This document shows positions 49,711-58,418 of a stretch of 64,000 bases of DNA, piece by piece. Numbering within the stretch: the stretch's first letter is position 1; every line of letters begins with the position of its first letter. This DNA is from Ruminococcus turbiniformis (lineage in GTDB: Bacteria; Bacillota; Clostridia; Lachnospirales; Lachnospiraceae): the NCBI RefSeq assembly GCF_020687545.1, contig NZ_JAJEQX010000014.1:28016-92015 (forward strand), read 5' to 3'. Below the pieces are notes generated by a model that worked only from the letters and a program-made list of their open reading frames with translations, had not been told where the DNA came from and did no database searches. The position numbers and the translations under genes are program-made.

Positions 49711-49945
49711 AGTCAACTACCCCGACCCGTAAAGGGATCGGGGCTTGCTAAAGGCTCCCTGCCCTAAACAGTTTCCTGGATTTGTGTCTCGCCCATCTGG
49801 TCCTAACGTAAGTCTCCCAGACTGCGCTTTTGCATGCGTTCCCCGGTACAGGGGACTGCGGACACATCGCCGGGTGGTTGACAGCACCCGTTTTTTTGGT
49901 TCCCCCAGGACAAGCCTGGCAGGAAAATGTTTTTAATTCGTTTTC
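49711..49945 (-). ncRNA. omega-RNA-like right end of the second truncated tnpB
   Basis: Second copy of the scaffold at 5228-5465, with a few substitutions. Its flank (guide) would begin ACGCCTTCCCGTTTCCC on the minus strand, different from the first copy. Confidence 0.6.
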
Positions 49946-50420
49946 CGTGGCCCAAACCGGGGATTTGTGTCACCGGAAATATACAGTGTCCCAAGAACCT
50001 GTATATTCATTGCGCCTACGCGGTCGTCGTTGGAACGGTAGCCGTAGCAGTCACAGGCATATTCATGCTGCATATGGCGGCGGTTCTCCTTCCGGATCCG
50101 TCCGCATTTCGGGCATCTCTGGGAAGTATAGGCTGCATCGAACTTCATGACTTCAGAGCCGGCGGCATGTGCTTTGTAAGTGAGATGCTGCTCCAGCTGG
50201 AAGAAGGACCAGGTCTTCAGGTCCTTGCGCCCTTTGGTGTTCCGTTTGGAAAGAGTCTCTTCCGCAAAGCTGACGCCGGTCAGGTCTTCCAGGGCAAACA
50301 GTGTGCCTTCCCCGTATTGTTTGACGAGTGTCTTTGATATCTGATGATTGACATCAGACATCCAGCGGTTCTCTCGCCCGGAAATACGCCGGAGCGCACG
50401 TTTTGCCGATTTCGTACCTT
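49933..50420 (-). pseudogene. tnpB: TnpB fragment (C-terminal 160 residues)
   Basis: From GTKSAKRALRRIS to PRFGPRKTN it nearly matches the protein at 5451, with two RuvC acidic residues and the zinc ribbon. The first RuvC Asp and everything before it are absent. Similarity breaks at about 50420 and the upstream sequence is unrelated, although the frame stays open to 50463. Inactive as a nuclease. Confidence 0.8.
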
Positions 50421-50922
50421 TTTGAATACTATCCACTTTTTGATTCCATAAACCACCTTTCACTGTACTCAGGAATCACTCGTGTCCCAAATTATACACG
50501 TTACCTCAGATAATATGTTTTTAAGGTGCTTCTCTGCTTTTACGTCCACCTTTGGTTAATCAATATCGCCCATTCGGACATCCTGTGCGACCACGTACCG
50601 GATTTCAATATTGATTTTTTGCCTTACTCCGCACCCAGGATACAGTGTCGCTAAAATAATCGGCACTGGCGGAGACAGGCTTATGCTACCTATACGCTCT
50701 AGCAAGCGGGTTTTACCGTCTTTTCCTTGACATGACTGTTCCTCTGGCTTGCTATCTTGCATTAATATGGTACAACTTTGACGGATACCATCAATAAGTT
50801 TCCCCTTATAAATACTCTGCCGGATGGCAGGTTGTGCGTACTTTGCTGTACTGTTGCCATACAGCTGTTCCGTCTTAAACTCGACAATGATAAACGGGCT
50901 TGTCATGGAGATATCACAGGGT
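50421..50922 (-). other. degenerate region with one unassigned frame (50556-50906)
   Basis: A 116-codon frame (MTSPFIIVEFKTEQLYGNST at its start, LYPGCGVRQKINIEIRYVV near its end) has no convincing ribosome site and no recognised family. It contains an internal CCATATT. It could be a remnant of a larger gene among the IS debris. Confidence 0.3.
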
Positions 50923-51084
50923 TTTGGTTACTCTGACCCAACTTAAACATATCCGACAGGGCAGCGGTCTGTTGCGTCAACCGAAGGTGTCATGACCCGT
51001 CTATCGTAGTCCTCATTTCTGAGTTCTTAGTCTGGTGAACCATTTAACAGAAGCCACTGACCTTTACGGTCTGTGGTAGTTCAC
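50923..51084 (+). repeat. 162-bp nonautonomous IS605-like repeat, copy 2
   Basis: Partner of 47158-47319; flanks GGGTTTT at the left and AAGAGTACTCC at the right. Same terminal hairpin and TAGTTCAC end. Confidence 0.75.
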
Positions 51085-51398
51085 AAGAGTACTCCGCGCA
51101 ACTTGCACCGATACGATGGCTCTGTGTATAAAGCCAAGTGCTTTCAATTGATAAAATAATAATATTTTCCTTTTGCCGGAATATTTTGCAGAAGTGGTTG
51201 TTCGTAAATATATGGCTGTCTCCTGCCAGATCCGCAAAGAGACCATCCAGGCTATGGTAAAAAGCATGTTTGAGATCCGTACAGCCAAGCCTGGAGGAGT
51301 AGATACGAAAAGGATCCGGATCCGTTTCGTAGGGATCTGTGGCATTCCGACATGGGTAATCACACAGGGCAACTTGATCCCGCTTCTTAAACATCTGG
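51085..51398. other. gap without a clear gene, carrying palindrome copy 6
   Basis: Overlapping minus-strand frames exist but have no ribosome sites and contain the translated palindrome (DPDPF). I see only the palindrome at 51312-51323 as a defined element. Confidence 0.4.
51312..51323. repeat. GGATCCGGATCC palindrome copy 6
   Basis: Context cgaaaaggatccggatccgt, then TTCG; the 20 bases around it form an almost perfect palindrome. Confidence 0.65.
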
Positions 51399-53534
51399 TC
51401 ATCTTGCGGCTATTTCTTTAAGTTCATCCTGAAGTCCCGTATATCTTGCCCCTTTCCGGAAATTTTTGGCAATCTTCTGAAACCTTTGCGCAGTGCCGAC
51501 AATCACAATACACTTTTTTGCCCTCGTAATCCCTGTGTACAGCAGGTTCATTGTAGTAATATCAGGGATATAGTCGTATAACGGCATGACCACTACTGGG
51601 TACTCCGAGCCCTGGCTTTTGTGTACTGTAAGGGCATATGCCAAATTTAACTGGGATAATCCTTCAAACTCATAACGTGCTTTGCATCCATCGTCGAATA
51701 GCACATCTACATATTCCTGTTCCTTGTCAATGCTTAATATCTTTCCGGTATCCCCATTAAAGATACCTGTTTCTACTTTTCCATTTGGAAGTGTCTTTTT
51801 CATTATATAGTTATTTTTGATATGGATTACCCTGTCCCCTTCGCGAAATCCTTTTACGTCCTCTTTGCCGGGATTTAATCTTTCCTGCAGGAGTAGATTC
51901 ATGTTTGTGCTGCCAACCTCCCGTACCTTCAGTGGCGTAAGCACCTGGATCTCCTTTTCCCCTGTAAAAGCAGGAAGACTGTCGGCAACATAATGCAGGA
52001 CTGTTTCCTTGATCTCCTCTGCCGTGTCGCAGTTTTTAAAGAAAAAATCCCTGTTCGAAAGTGTAATGGATCCACCAGTCAGAATGCTGTGTGCATTCCT
52101 GATAATGTCGCTGCCCGCCGCCTGGCGGTATATTTTTGTCAGTTCGACTACAGGGCAGATTTTGGAGGCGATTAGATCGGCAAGGACATTCCCGGCACCA
52201 ACACTCGGCAGCTGGTTCCTGTCTCCCACCAGTATGAGCCTTGCATCCGGAGGAATGGCAAGTAGGAGGGAATATGCAAGAGACAGGTCCAGCATGGATG
52301 TTTCATCTATGATTACGACATCTGCTTCAAGGGGATTGTATTCGTTGTGTGAGAATCCTTGAGTACCTGGCTCAATGCCAAGCATCCTGTGTATAGTAGA
52401 TGCCGGCATCCCGGTTGCTTCCGTCATCCGCTTCGCTGCCTTGCCGGTCGGCGCTGCCAGGAGCACTGTCTTTTTACTTTTGATGAAATACTGGATGATC
52501 ATATTGGTGGTAGTGGTCTTCCCGACTCCTGGGCCGCCGGTAAGGACCATCAGGCCGGATTCCGCCGCAGTCCTAACCGCCCCCATCTGGACTTCATCAA
52601 GGTTCCCGTTAAGGCTGCGGATTACCGCCTCCGCATCATCGGCAGGGGTCTTTCTTGACAGTTCGGCAAACATTTTTGCACAGTTTACTTCTTTTGCGTA
52701 GATTGCTGCTTTGTAAATATATTCAGTATCCCCGCGTAAAACAGATGTTATAATTCCGGACCCGTTCATTGTGTCCAGTACCTTCTCCACACGTTCCGAG
52801 CCCAGGAGCTTCTCTGCATTATTTAAAAGCTGTCCCTTCGGGCAGCAGACACTTCCTGATAACATAATCTGATCCAACAGGAACAGGATGCCGCTTCGTA
52901 TCCGGCGTGCAGAGTCTTTTGGCATATCCATTTCCATTGCGATTTTATCGGCTGTTTTAAAGGATACCCCATCAATGTCCTCAATCATCTGGTATGGGTT
53001 GGTCTGCAAAACATGGAAAGTATCTTCCTTGTATTTCTTCCAGATTTTTGCCCCGAGGGATGGCCCGATACCATACTTCGTAAGCTTCAGCATCGCTTCC
53101 TGCATGACAGTACGTTCCTTCACCCTGTTCCCAATTAATTCTGCAAGCCTTTTCCCTATGCCAGGGATCTCTGTTAGCCGTTCCGGAGTATGCTCCATAA
53201 CCTGAATTGCATCTGCTCCAAACTTTTTAACGATGCTTTTTGCACGCACCTTCCCAATCCCCTTTATAATACCGCGCCCAAGGTATTCTTCCAGGAGCTT
53301 TACGTTATCCGGAAAATCAGACTCATAAAAGTCTAGCTTGAATTGTTTGCCGTATTTTGGATGGTTCGTATAAATCCCATGGAGAGTAAAGCGTTCTTTC
53401 TCATCAACCCTGAGGAAAGTGCCAACTACTGTAATCGGAAGTTCCTCGTGGTCTGGCTCGAAAGATAGAATTGTATATCCGTTTTCTTCGTTCCGAAAGC
53501 GGATCTTATCAACTGTGCCTGTTATCTGTTCCAT
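51399..53534 (-). CDS. recD2: RecD2-like DNA helicase
   Basis: 711 residues from ATG 53534, the usual RecD2 start (MEQITGTVDKIRFRNEENGY). The open frame extends 40 codons upstream with AAAGGAGG, so a longer form is possible. N-terminal OB-like part, helix-hairpin-helix repeats (YLGRGIIKGIGKVRAKSIVK, LTEIPGIGKRLAELIG), then helicase motifs: LTGGPGVGKTTTTNMI near 335, VVIIDETSMLDLSLAY, LILVGDRNQLPSVGAGNVLA, LAYALTVHKSQGSEYPVVVM, LLYTGITRAKKCIVIVG. RecD2 unwinds 5'-3' and acts in repair and fork stability. It is the third SF1 helicase of the element. Confidence 0.93.
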   Translation of the reverse strand: MEQITGTVDKIRFRNEENGYTILSFEPDHEELPITVVGTFLRVDEKERFTLHGIYTNHPKYGKQFKLDFYESDFPDNVKLLEEYLGRGIIKGIGKVRAKSIVKKFGADAIQVMEHTPERLTEIPGIGKRLAELIGNRVKERTVMQEAMLKLTKYGIGPSLGAKIWKKYKEDTFHVLQTNPYQMIEDIDGVSFKTADKIAMEMDMPKDSARRIRSGILFLLDQIMLSGSVCCPKGQLLNNAEKLLGSERVEKVLDTMNGSGIITSVLRGDTEYIYKAAIYAKEVNCAKMFAELSRKTPADDAEAVIRSLNGNLDEVQMGAVRTAAESGLMVLTGGPGVGKTTTTNMIIQYFIKSKKTVLLAAPTGKAAKRMTEATGMPASTIHRMLGIEPGTQGFSHNEYNPLEADVVIIDETSMLDLSLAYSLLLAIPPDARLILVGDRNQLPSVGAGNVLADLIASKICPVVELTKIYRQAAGSDIIRNAHSILTGGSITLSNRDFFFKNCDTAEEIKETVLHYVADSLPAFTGEKEIQVLTPLKVREVGSTNMNLLLQERLNPGKEDVKGFREGDRVIHIKNNYIMKKTLPNGKVETGIFNGDTGKILSIDKEQEYVDVLFDDGCKARYEFEGLSQLNLAYALTVHKSQGSEYPVVVMPLYDYIPDITTMNLLYTGITRAKKCIVIVGTAQRFQKIAKNFRKGARYTGLQDELKEIAAR

Positions 53535-53654
53535 GGTATCTGGCAGGAACTCCCCCGCCTTTCCTCCTTTCTGAATGGCGCTAATACAAATAAGCCGTAG
53601 AGATCCATCAGCCAGGTCTGCCGGATTATCCCTGTTAGCCCTCCTGAACTGCAT

Positions 53655-53983
53655 ACTATAGGTTTCGCTTACAAATTAACATATTCTCTGTTCTCTCGTT
53701 TTTTTTCAGGTGCAAGCCTACCGCGCCTTTGCCCAATCTAGTAGCGGCCACGATATGTCCATATAATATGGGAGAGGCGTGGAAAAAGAAAGGTATTCTG
53801 GCTTTGTGCCGCCAGCATGGCATTTTTCATTCCATTGCGAAGATGTGCAATTATTATGATAAAAAGCCCGATCATTCGGAAAGGAACATTTGTGTCATAA
53901 ATGCAAAGGACTGCTTTTCACAGCCCGTTTTCAACTTCTTTTTTCGGTTCTGGCGTGTACATGAACATCAGCCGGTTTCTTTG
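53655..53983. other. 330-base gap
   Basis: No gene recognised. It holds a minus-strand CCCATATT box at 53765-53771, 111 bases before the open frame of recD2. Confidence 0.3.
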
Positions 53984-55324
53984 TTAAAAATGATATAACA
54001 AACCATCTTCCCCCACATAGTAAGAAGTGTTATCCGCATCTACAGAAAAAGTAGTGCCATAATATTTTGCCAAGAGATTTACTGTATCGATCTGCTCAGG
54101 GTCAATTGATTCCAGGGAGGCTGGAATTATGATTGATGATATTTTGTTAAATGCGATATCTTTAAAATAATCAATTTCCGTCCACAAGGCGTCTTTTTCC
54201 CATGTTTTTACCCCGTCCGGTATGTTGATAACGCCAGAATATTGGGATGGTATTGCAATAATTGACTCCATGTTTTTGCTATAAAGGATCCCTTCATTGG
54301 AAACATAACGATCGTTCGTATCATAGGTAAGATATTCTGATACTGAAGAATAACCATATATTCCTACAGCCAAATCAGTTCCTTCGTTTACATAAGAGGC
54401 TTTCTTCTCCTGATCCATCTCTGGATCGATTACCAGATTGTCAGATATGATTACACTTGTTATATTTCTGTTTCGGCTGAAAGCAAGTTCTCCTATACCT
54501 GTTACACTATTGGGCATTTCGTATACGCCATTTTCAAATTTCCTTCCAACCGGAATTGCTACCAGTGTTTTTCCATCTTTCGTATATAATACCCCGTCCT
54601 CGGATTTATAGAATTCGTTTGTGTCTGCTACAAAAAAATCAGTAAAGTTGTCTGTCCCGCAGTCATAAAAGGCATGGCTTGGAGTATCAGGATTGTTTCC
54701 AATACTCTGCAGGGAATCAGGCAGCTGAATCATCGTGTTTTGTGCGTTGGGACAGTGATTATAAGCAAAATCGCCGATATATCTCACGTTGCTGGGGATG
54801 GTAATATCATTCAGGGAATAACAGCATTGGAATGCAGCTTCTCCTATATATGTAATGGAATCAGGAAGGACAACACGATACAAATTCTCACACCCGTCAA
54901 AAGCATGGTCTCCAATGTAGGTGGCCCTCTCCGGGAGAGTGAGGCTTATCAGGGATTTGTCTTGCATAAATGCGCATGTTCCGATCCCTTTTACTTCATA
55001 CTCTGTACCTTGATAAACCAGGCGTGACGGTAGTTCAATATTATTTCCGGTATATCCAAGTTCATCTAATATAGTATCCGTTAAAATAATACATTGATCA
55101 TCTTCATCAATCGCTGTGAACCTTCCGCAGGTACAAACACCATTTATATACTCATGTTCGTGGAATCTAACGGACAACTTTTTTTGAAATTCTTCAGAGC
55201 TAAGATGGGGAAACGTTACTTCAGACACAGCTTCAATTTTTTCAGCCTGCTTCGTCGGTCCGCACCCAACAATAGAACAGCTTATTGATAATATCAGGAA
55301 AAAACAACTAAACAATTTCGCCAT
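53984..55324 (-). CDS. BspA-type leucine-rich-repeat lipoprotein
   Basis: 446 residues; ATG with AGGAGAGG. Lipoprotein signal: hydrophobic FSCFFLILSISCSIV then lipobox IVGC. Mature protein starts GPTKQAEKIEA. A short Cys-rich stretch (HEHEYINGVCTCGRF) precedes LRR_5 repeats typical of BspA: YIGDHAFDGCENLYRVVLPD, YIGEAAFQCCYSLNDITIPS, GIGELAFSRNRNITSVIISD. It is anchored outside the membrane and probably binds host or partner-cell surfaces, as proposed for BspA proteins. A possible mating-pair adhesin; this is inference. Confidence 0.8.
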   Translation of the reverse strand: MAKLFSCFFLILSISCSIVGCGPTKQAEKIEAVSEVTFPHLSSEEFQKKLSVRFHEHEYINGVCTCGRFTAIDEDDQCIILTDTILDELGYTGNNIELPSRLVYQGTEYEVKGIGTCAFMQDKSLISLTLPERATYIGDHAFDGCENLYRVVLPDSITYIGEAAFQCCYSLNDITIPSNVRYIGDFAYNHCPNAQNTMIQLPDSLQSIGNNPDTPSHAFYDCGTDNFTDFFVADTNEFYKSEDGVLYTKDGKTLVAIPVGRKFENGVYEMPNSVTGIGELAFSRNRNITSVIISDNLVIDPEMDQEKKASYVNEGTDLAVGIYGYSSVSEYLTYDTNDRYVSNEGILYSKNMESIIAIPSQYSGVINIPDGVKTWEKDALWTEIDYFKDIAFNKISSIIIPASLESIDPEQIDTVNLLAKYYGTTFSVDADNTSYYVGEDGLLYHF

Positions 55325-55353
55325 ATCTACCTCTCCTAAACTTTACTGAGATA

Positions 55354-55360
55354 AATATGG
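55354..55360 (-). promoter_or_regulatory. CCATATT box before the BspA-like lipoprotein
   Basis: The box is 30 bases before ATG 55324, in the context AAATTTTCCATATT. Confidence 0.55.
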
Positions 55361-55430
55361 AAAATTTCACTACACTCTGAGGTAGCCGCCCCATCCTCCC
55401 TGTAGATAGAGGATGGAACCGGCTGCCATT

Positions 55431-55652
55431 TCACATTTCTTTCAGTTCTTCTGCTTCTTCTAAAAGATCCAACATTTCTTCTAAATTATCAATATTCTCA
55501 AGCATTTGATCCCCACGCTCGGATATCTGCAGGCTTTCGGGAAGATTATCGTAGCTTTCCTGTTCTTCATCTCGTACTTCTTCCAAAATGTCCTTTGCCT
55601 GGCCAATCAGATCAACTGCTTCTGCAATACGTTTTCTTCTTGTGTTGTTCAT
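55431..55652 (-). CDS. small acidic helical protein
   Basis: 73 residues from ATG 55652 (MNNTRRKRIAEAVDLIGQAK); an alternative start at 55664 overlaps the upstream stop. The rest is acidic helix (DILEEVRDEEQESYDNLPES, MLDLLEEAEELKEM). The phrase EEQESYDNLPESLQ is common in small proteins of phages and conjugative elements, of unknown function. Coupled to the 758-residue gene. Confidence 0.7.
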   Translation of the reverse strand: MNNTRRKRIAEAVDLIGQAKDILEEVRDEEQESYDNLPESLQISERGDQMLENIDNLEEMLDLLEEAEELKEM

Positions 55653-55663
55653 AAAATCCACCA

Positions 55664-57940
55664 CTAATTGTTTCCTTTTGCCGCCTTATATTTTGCGAAT
55701 TTTTTTGCCCTGGCATCCGTTAACCGATGGTACCCATTTTCAAGCCGCCACTCGGATAGATCCACTTGCCAGTCCGGATAGAGATCCATATACTTTTCCA
55801 ACATCTGTGCTTCCTTTTCTTCTCTCTTCCGGAGATATTCCAGGGCAATATTCAGATACTGGATGCTGTTTGCGTAGTCCATGGTGTGACCGCCAATCAC
55901 CCATCCACCGATCTTTCGGTTCTGAATCGCATAAAGAACATACACGGAGTTCAAATAAGTAAGGTTTAAGTATTCTCCTTCTTCGATTTCCATGTTGGCA
56001 TACGATTTTTTCTCATCCCAGTATCCTTCTTTTTCAGCAGACAGATAGTAATGCAGCCAAGTATTTTTCTTTCTAATACCTTTTGCTACTTTATAAGAAG
56101 CAGTTTCGTTCATCGGATCAATCAGATCACTATCACCAAAGGTATTCCAATTTTTTCGATCTCGTGCCATGTACCACTGATAGATTTCATCCTCGGTGAG
56201 CCCTCGGAGGTCATATTTTTCGTCCTTCATGTTGTCATAAAAGCCGTTCCAAACCTGGAAATCTTCTATCCCTTCCCCGATCTTCTTGTCGGTCCTTGTA
56301 GTGCTGTAAGTATAAACGCCCTCCTTTTCTGTCGGGAACCGCTCAAGCGTACTTTCATAAATATCATAGAGAATACAGTATGTTTCTTCCGTATCAATCA
56401 GGTTTACCGGAATAACCTTCATATTGGGGATCGAAGCGTCATGTGTCCTGTTCCGGCTGCCGCGTCCCCTGTTATTGTTCCAAGCGTCAGTGTATGTAGG
56501 GCGGCCTCCATACCTGCCCGTATACCGATCATCACGGGTAATATGAAGCGTCGTCAGCACCATATCTCCTACATGTAAAGGCTGATTAGTCCGTTCGACT
56601 ATTTCCGAGAAGCTGCCGAACCGGTTATCCTCCAGCCATGCATCAGCCATGGAAAAGACGACATAAGGGCTTTTCTTAAACACGCTTGTTCCTTCTGGCA
56701 GATGGAGCATCTGATTGTTGTGTAACACCCCCTGAAGGATAGAGAAGAGGAAATATCGGCTGGCAATCTCTTCTTTTGTGGAAGTACCACTATAATCTTC
56801 TACTGTTGTTATATCTGTTTTCGGCTTTAAAAAGACATCTTCAGTTATATTGATCCTTTCTTCTTCTGTCCAGCCGATCCACAGGTTTCCCCCATCCCGG
56901 ATCAGGATTCCGACCTGAGATCCATGGAAAGTATTATATTTTTCCAGCATATTGGCAACGACTGGGTTATTCCCGTATTGGATATTGTTCCTGGAGATTC
57001 TTGTAAGGGAGATAGATTTATCCGACGGGGCAAACAAATTAAACAGATCATCTCTGTATTTCAACACTTCCTCAAACATCCCTTTGTCTTCCGAATCGAA
57101 CTGGTAAACTGCAAGGAACTTTCCCATTTCTTCATCCAGATACCTCATCTTCTGATAAAGGATGACCGGTGTATCCACGGGAGCATGTTTTCCGGTACGG
57201 AGCTGGACAAACTGTACTGTCTCTCCCATAAAACAGCGGATAGAATAAAGCTCAGTATCCAAGACGAAAAGCTGGTTTTCCAACCGTTCCATCATCAATT
57301 CCATTTCTCTTTTCTTTTCGTTGATAAGATCAAACTGCTCCTGATATTTTGCTTTGATCTGAAGACGCATTTTCTCAATCTCTTTCCGTTCCGTTTTCTC
57401 CAGGTCCTCGATCTCTTTTTTCTTCTCTTCGATTTTTCCACGTATTGAAGAAATCTCATCTGTCATATGTGCTTTTGTGATCCCTCCGTAGGGTACAATA
57501 GCGTTCATCCCATGCTCTTTTGCCCCAATCCTTTGACGGAGATCCGCAATTGTGTCATGATCCAGATCAGTATAAAAATGACATTCCACAAGTTCCGGAG
57601 GTAAACCAAAGGATAATTCCCCATATCGGATGATGGTAATCATTTCATTATCGAAAAGCAGGTCCCAGGACAATCCCATAGCATCGAGATAAGCAGCCGT
57701 CGCTTCTACTTTTTTATCGAAAGAGTCAGCCGGCGTATGATTTAGATTAATCTTGTCACAGTAGCCTTCTTCTGCATACCGGGCAAGATCCTGATGCTGA
57801 TAGAAATAGTTCTGCCAGTGTTCCGCCGGCCAGCATTTTTCTTTTTTCTTCCTCTTTTCCCGCTCTTTTGTCCTGAAGCTTCTGAATTTGTCCATATCCA
57901 ATTTTGCAGTGCCTATTACACAAAACTCCTTCTTTCCCAT
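55664..57940 (-). CDS. 758-residue protein of unknown function
   Basis: ATG with GGAGAGG. A basic N-terminus (FRTKEREKRKKKEKC) leads to a globular region (residues 40-165). A coiled coil follows (about 165-230, IRGKIEEKKKEIEDLEKTER) and then a large alpha/beta body (SQVGILIRDGGNLWIGWTEE, SPYVVFSMADAWLEDNRF). A glycine/arginine/asparagine loop (NNNRGRGSRNRTHDASIPNM) lies near 510. The end is helical and aromatic-rich (MDLYPDWQVDLSEWRLENGY). No Walker, nuclease or membrane motif is recognised. It lies at the right end of the element, where cargo genes are common. Together with the 73-residue gene it forms a two-gene unit. Confidence 0.7.
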   Translation of the reverse strand: MGKKEFCVIGTAKLDMDKFRSFRTKEREKRKKKEKCWPAEHWQNYFYQHQDLARYAEEGYCDKINLNHTPADSFDKKVEATAAYLDAMGLSWDLLFDNEMITIIRYGELSFGLPPELVECHFYTDLDHDTIADLRQRIGAKEHGMNAIVPYGGITKAHMTDEISSIRGKIEEKKKEIEDLEKTERKEIEKMRLQIKAKYQEQFDLINEKKREMELMMERLENQLFVLDTELYSIRCFMGETVQFVQLRTGKHAPVDTPVILYQKMRYLDEEMGKFLAVYQFDSEDKGMFEEVLKYRDDLFNLFAPSDKSISLTRISRNNIQYGNNPVVANMLEKYNTFHGSQVGILIRDGGNLWIGWTEEERINITEDVFLKPKTDITTVEDYSGTSTKEEIASRYFLFSILQGVLHNNQMLHLPEGTSVFKKSPYVVFSMADAWLEDNRFGSFSEIVERTNQPLHVGDMVLTTLHITRDDRYTGRYGGRPTYTDAWNNNRGRGSRNRTHDASIPNMKVIPVNLIDTEETYCILYDIYESTLERFPTEKEGVYTYSTTRTDKKIGEGIEDFQVWNGFYDNMKDEKYDLRGLTEDEIYQWYMARDRKNWNTFGDSDLIDPMNETASYKVAKGIRKKNTWLHYYLSAEKEGYWDEKKSYANMEIEEGEYLNLTYLNSVYVLYAIQNRKIGGWVIGGHTMDYANSIQYLNIALEYLRKREEKEAQMLEKYMDLYPDWQVDLSEWRLENGYHRLTDARAKKFAKYKAAKGNN

Positions 57941-57999
57941 TTTTCCTCTCCTCTTTATTTATGATAAACAATTGCAGTATTACCTGATCGGCTATAATA

Positions 58000-58006
58000 A
58001 ATATGA
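58000..58006 (-). promoter_or_regulatory. TCATATT box before the 758-residue gene
   Basis: The box is 60 bases before ATG 57940, the farthest of the better cases. Confidence 0.35.
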
Positions 58007-58265
58007 CAGCCAATGCTTTCACAAAGTATTTCAACGGCATAGCTGTCGTCATCGAGGCCGAGACTGACTTTTTTCTTCTTAACAACTGCAAAAATATTTT
58101 TGCAGCTCCATACTGCCCTGTTTGCACAGTTTCCTTGTGCGCGTCAAATAATTTGCATCTTATAATTTTTTCTTCTAACACAGCAAAATGATTTTTTATA
58201 TAATACCAATGTCAAGGAGCTTTTTATTATTTGCTGATAGTAAGTCTCTTTATATATAAATCTGT

Positions 58266-58300
58266 AAAAAAAAAATACCTCTGAATTTCTGAGGTATTTT
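58266..58300 (-). terminator. terminator near the element's right end
   Basis: ATACCTC/GAGGTAT stem with a long T-run on the minus strand; it would stop transcription entering from the truncated spoVAF. Confidence 0.8.
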
Positions 58301-58418
58301 CTGACGCGTTCCCATATAATGATTTCATGTCAAGACTCTTACTTATATAAATAATTTGGTGTATTTTTGGTGTAAATAGTTTTCTGATCATCTAATTTTT
58401 GTTGATATTCCGCATTTT

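Larger units (their letters stand above)
57941..58418. other. right-end region of the element, noncoding
   Basis: AT-rich, no gene. It contains a TCATATT box (58000-58006), a terminator (58266-58300) and a direct repeat TTTGGTGTA (58355-58363 and 58366-58374), a type of short repeat often seen near recombinase-binding ends. No integrase is present here. Confidence 0.4.

Noticed and set aside
50556..50906. 116-codon frame as a real gene
   Set aside because: No ribosome site, no recognised family and it lies among IS debris; kept only as an unassigned remnant.
51044..51402. Overlapping frames with DPDPF-type strings
   Set aside because: The peptide is just the translated palindrome plus low-information sequence, and there is no start signal.
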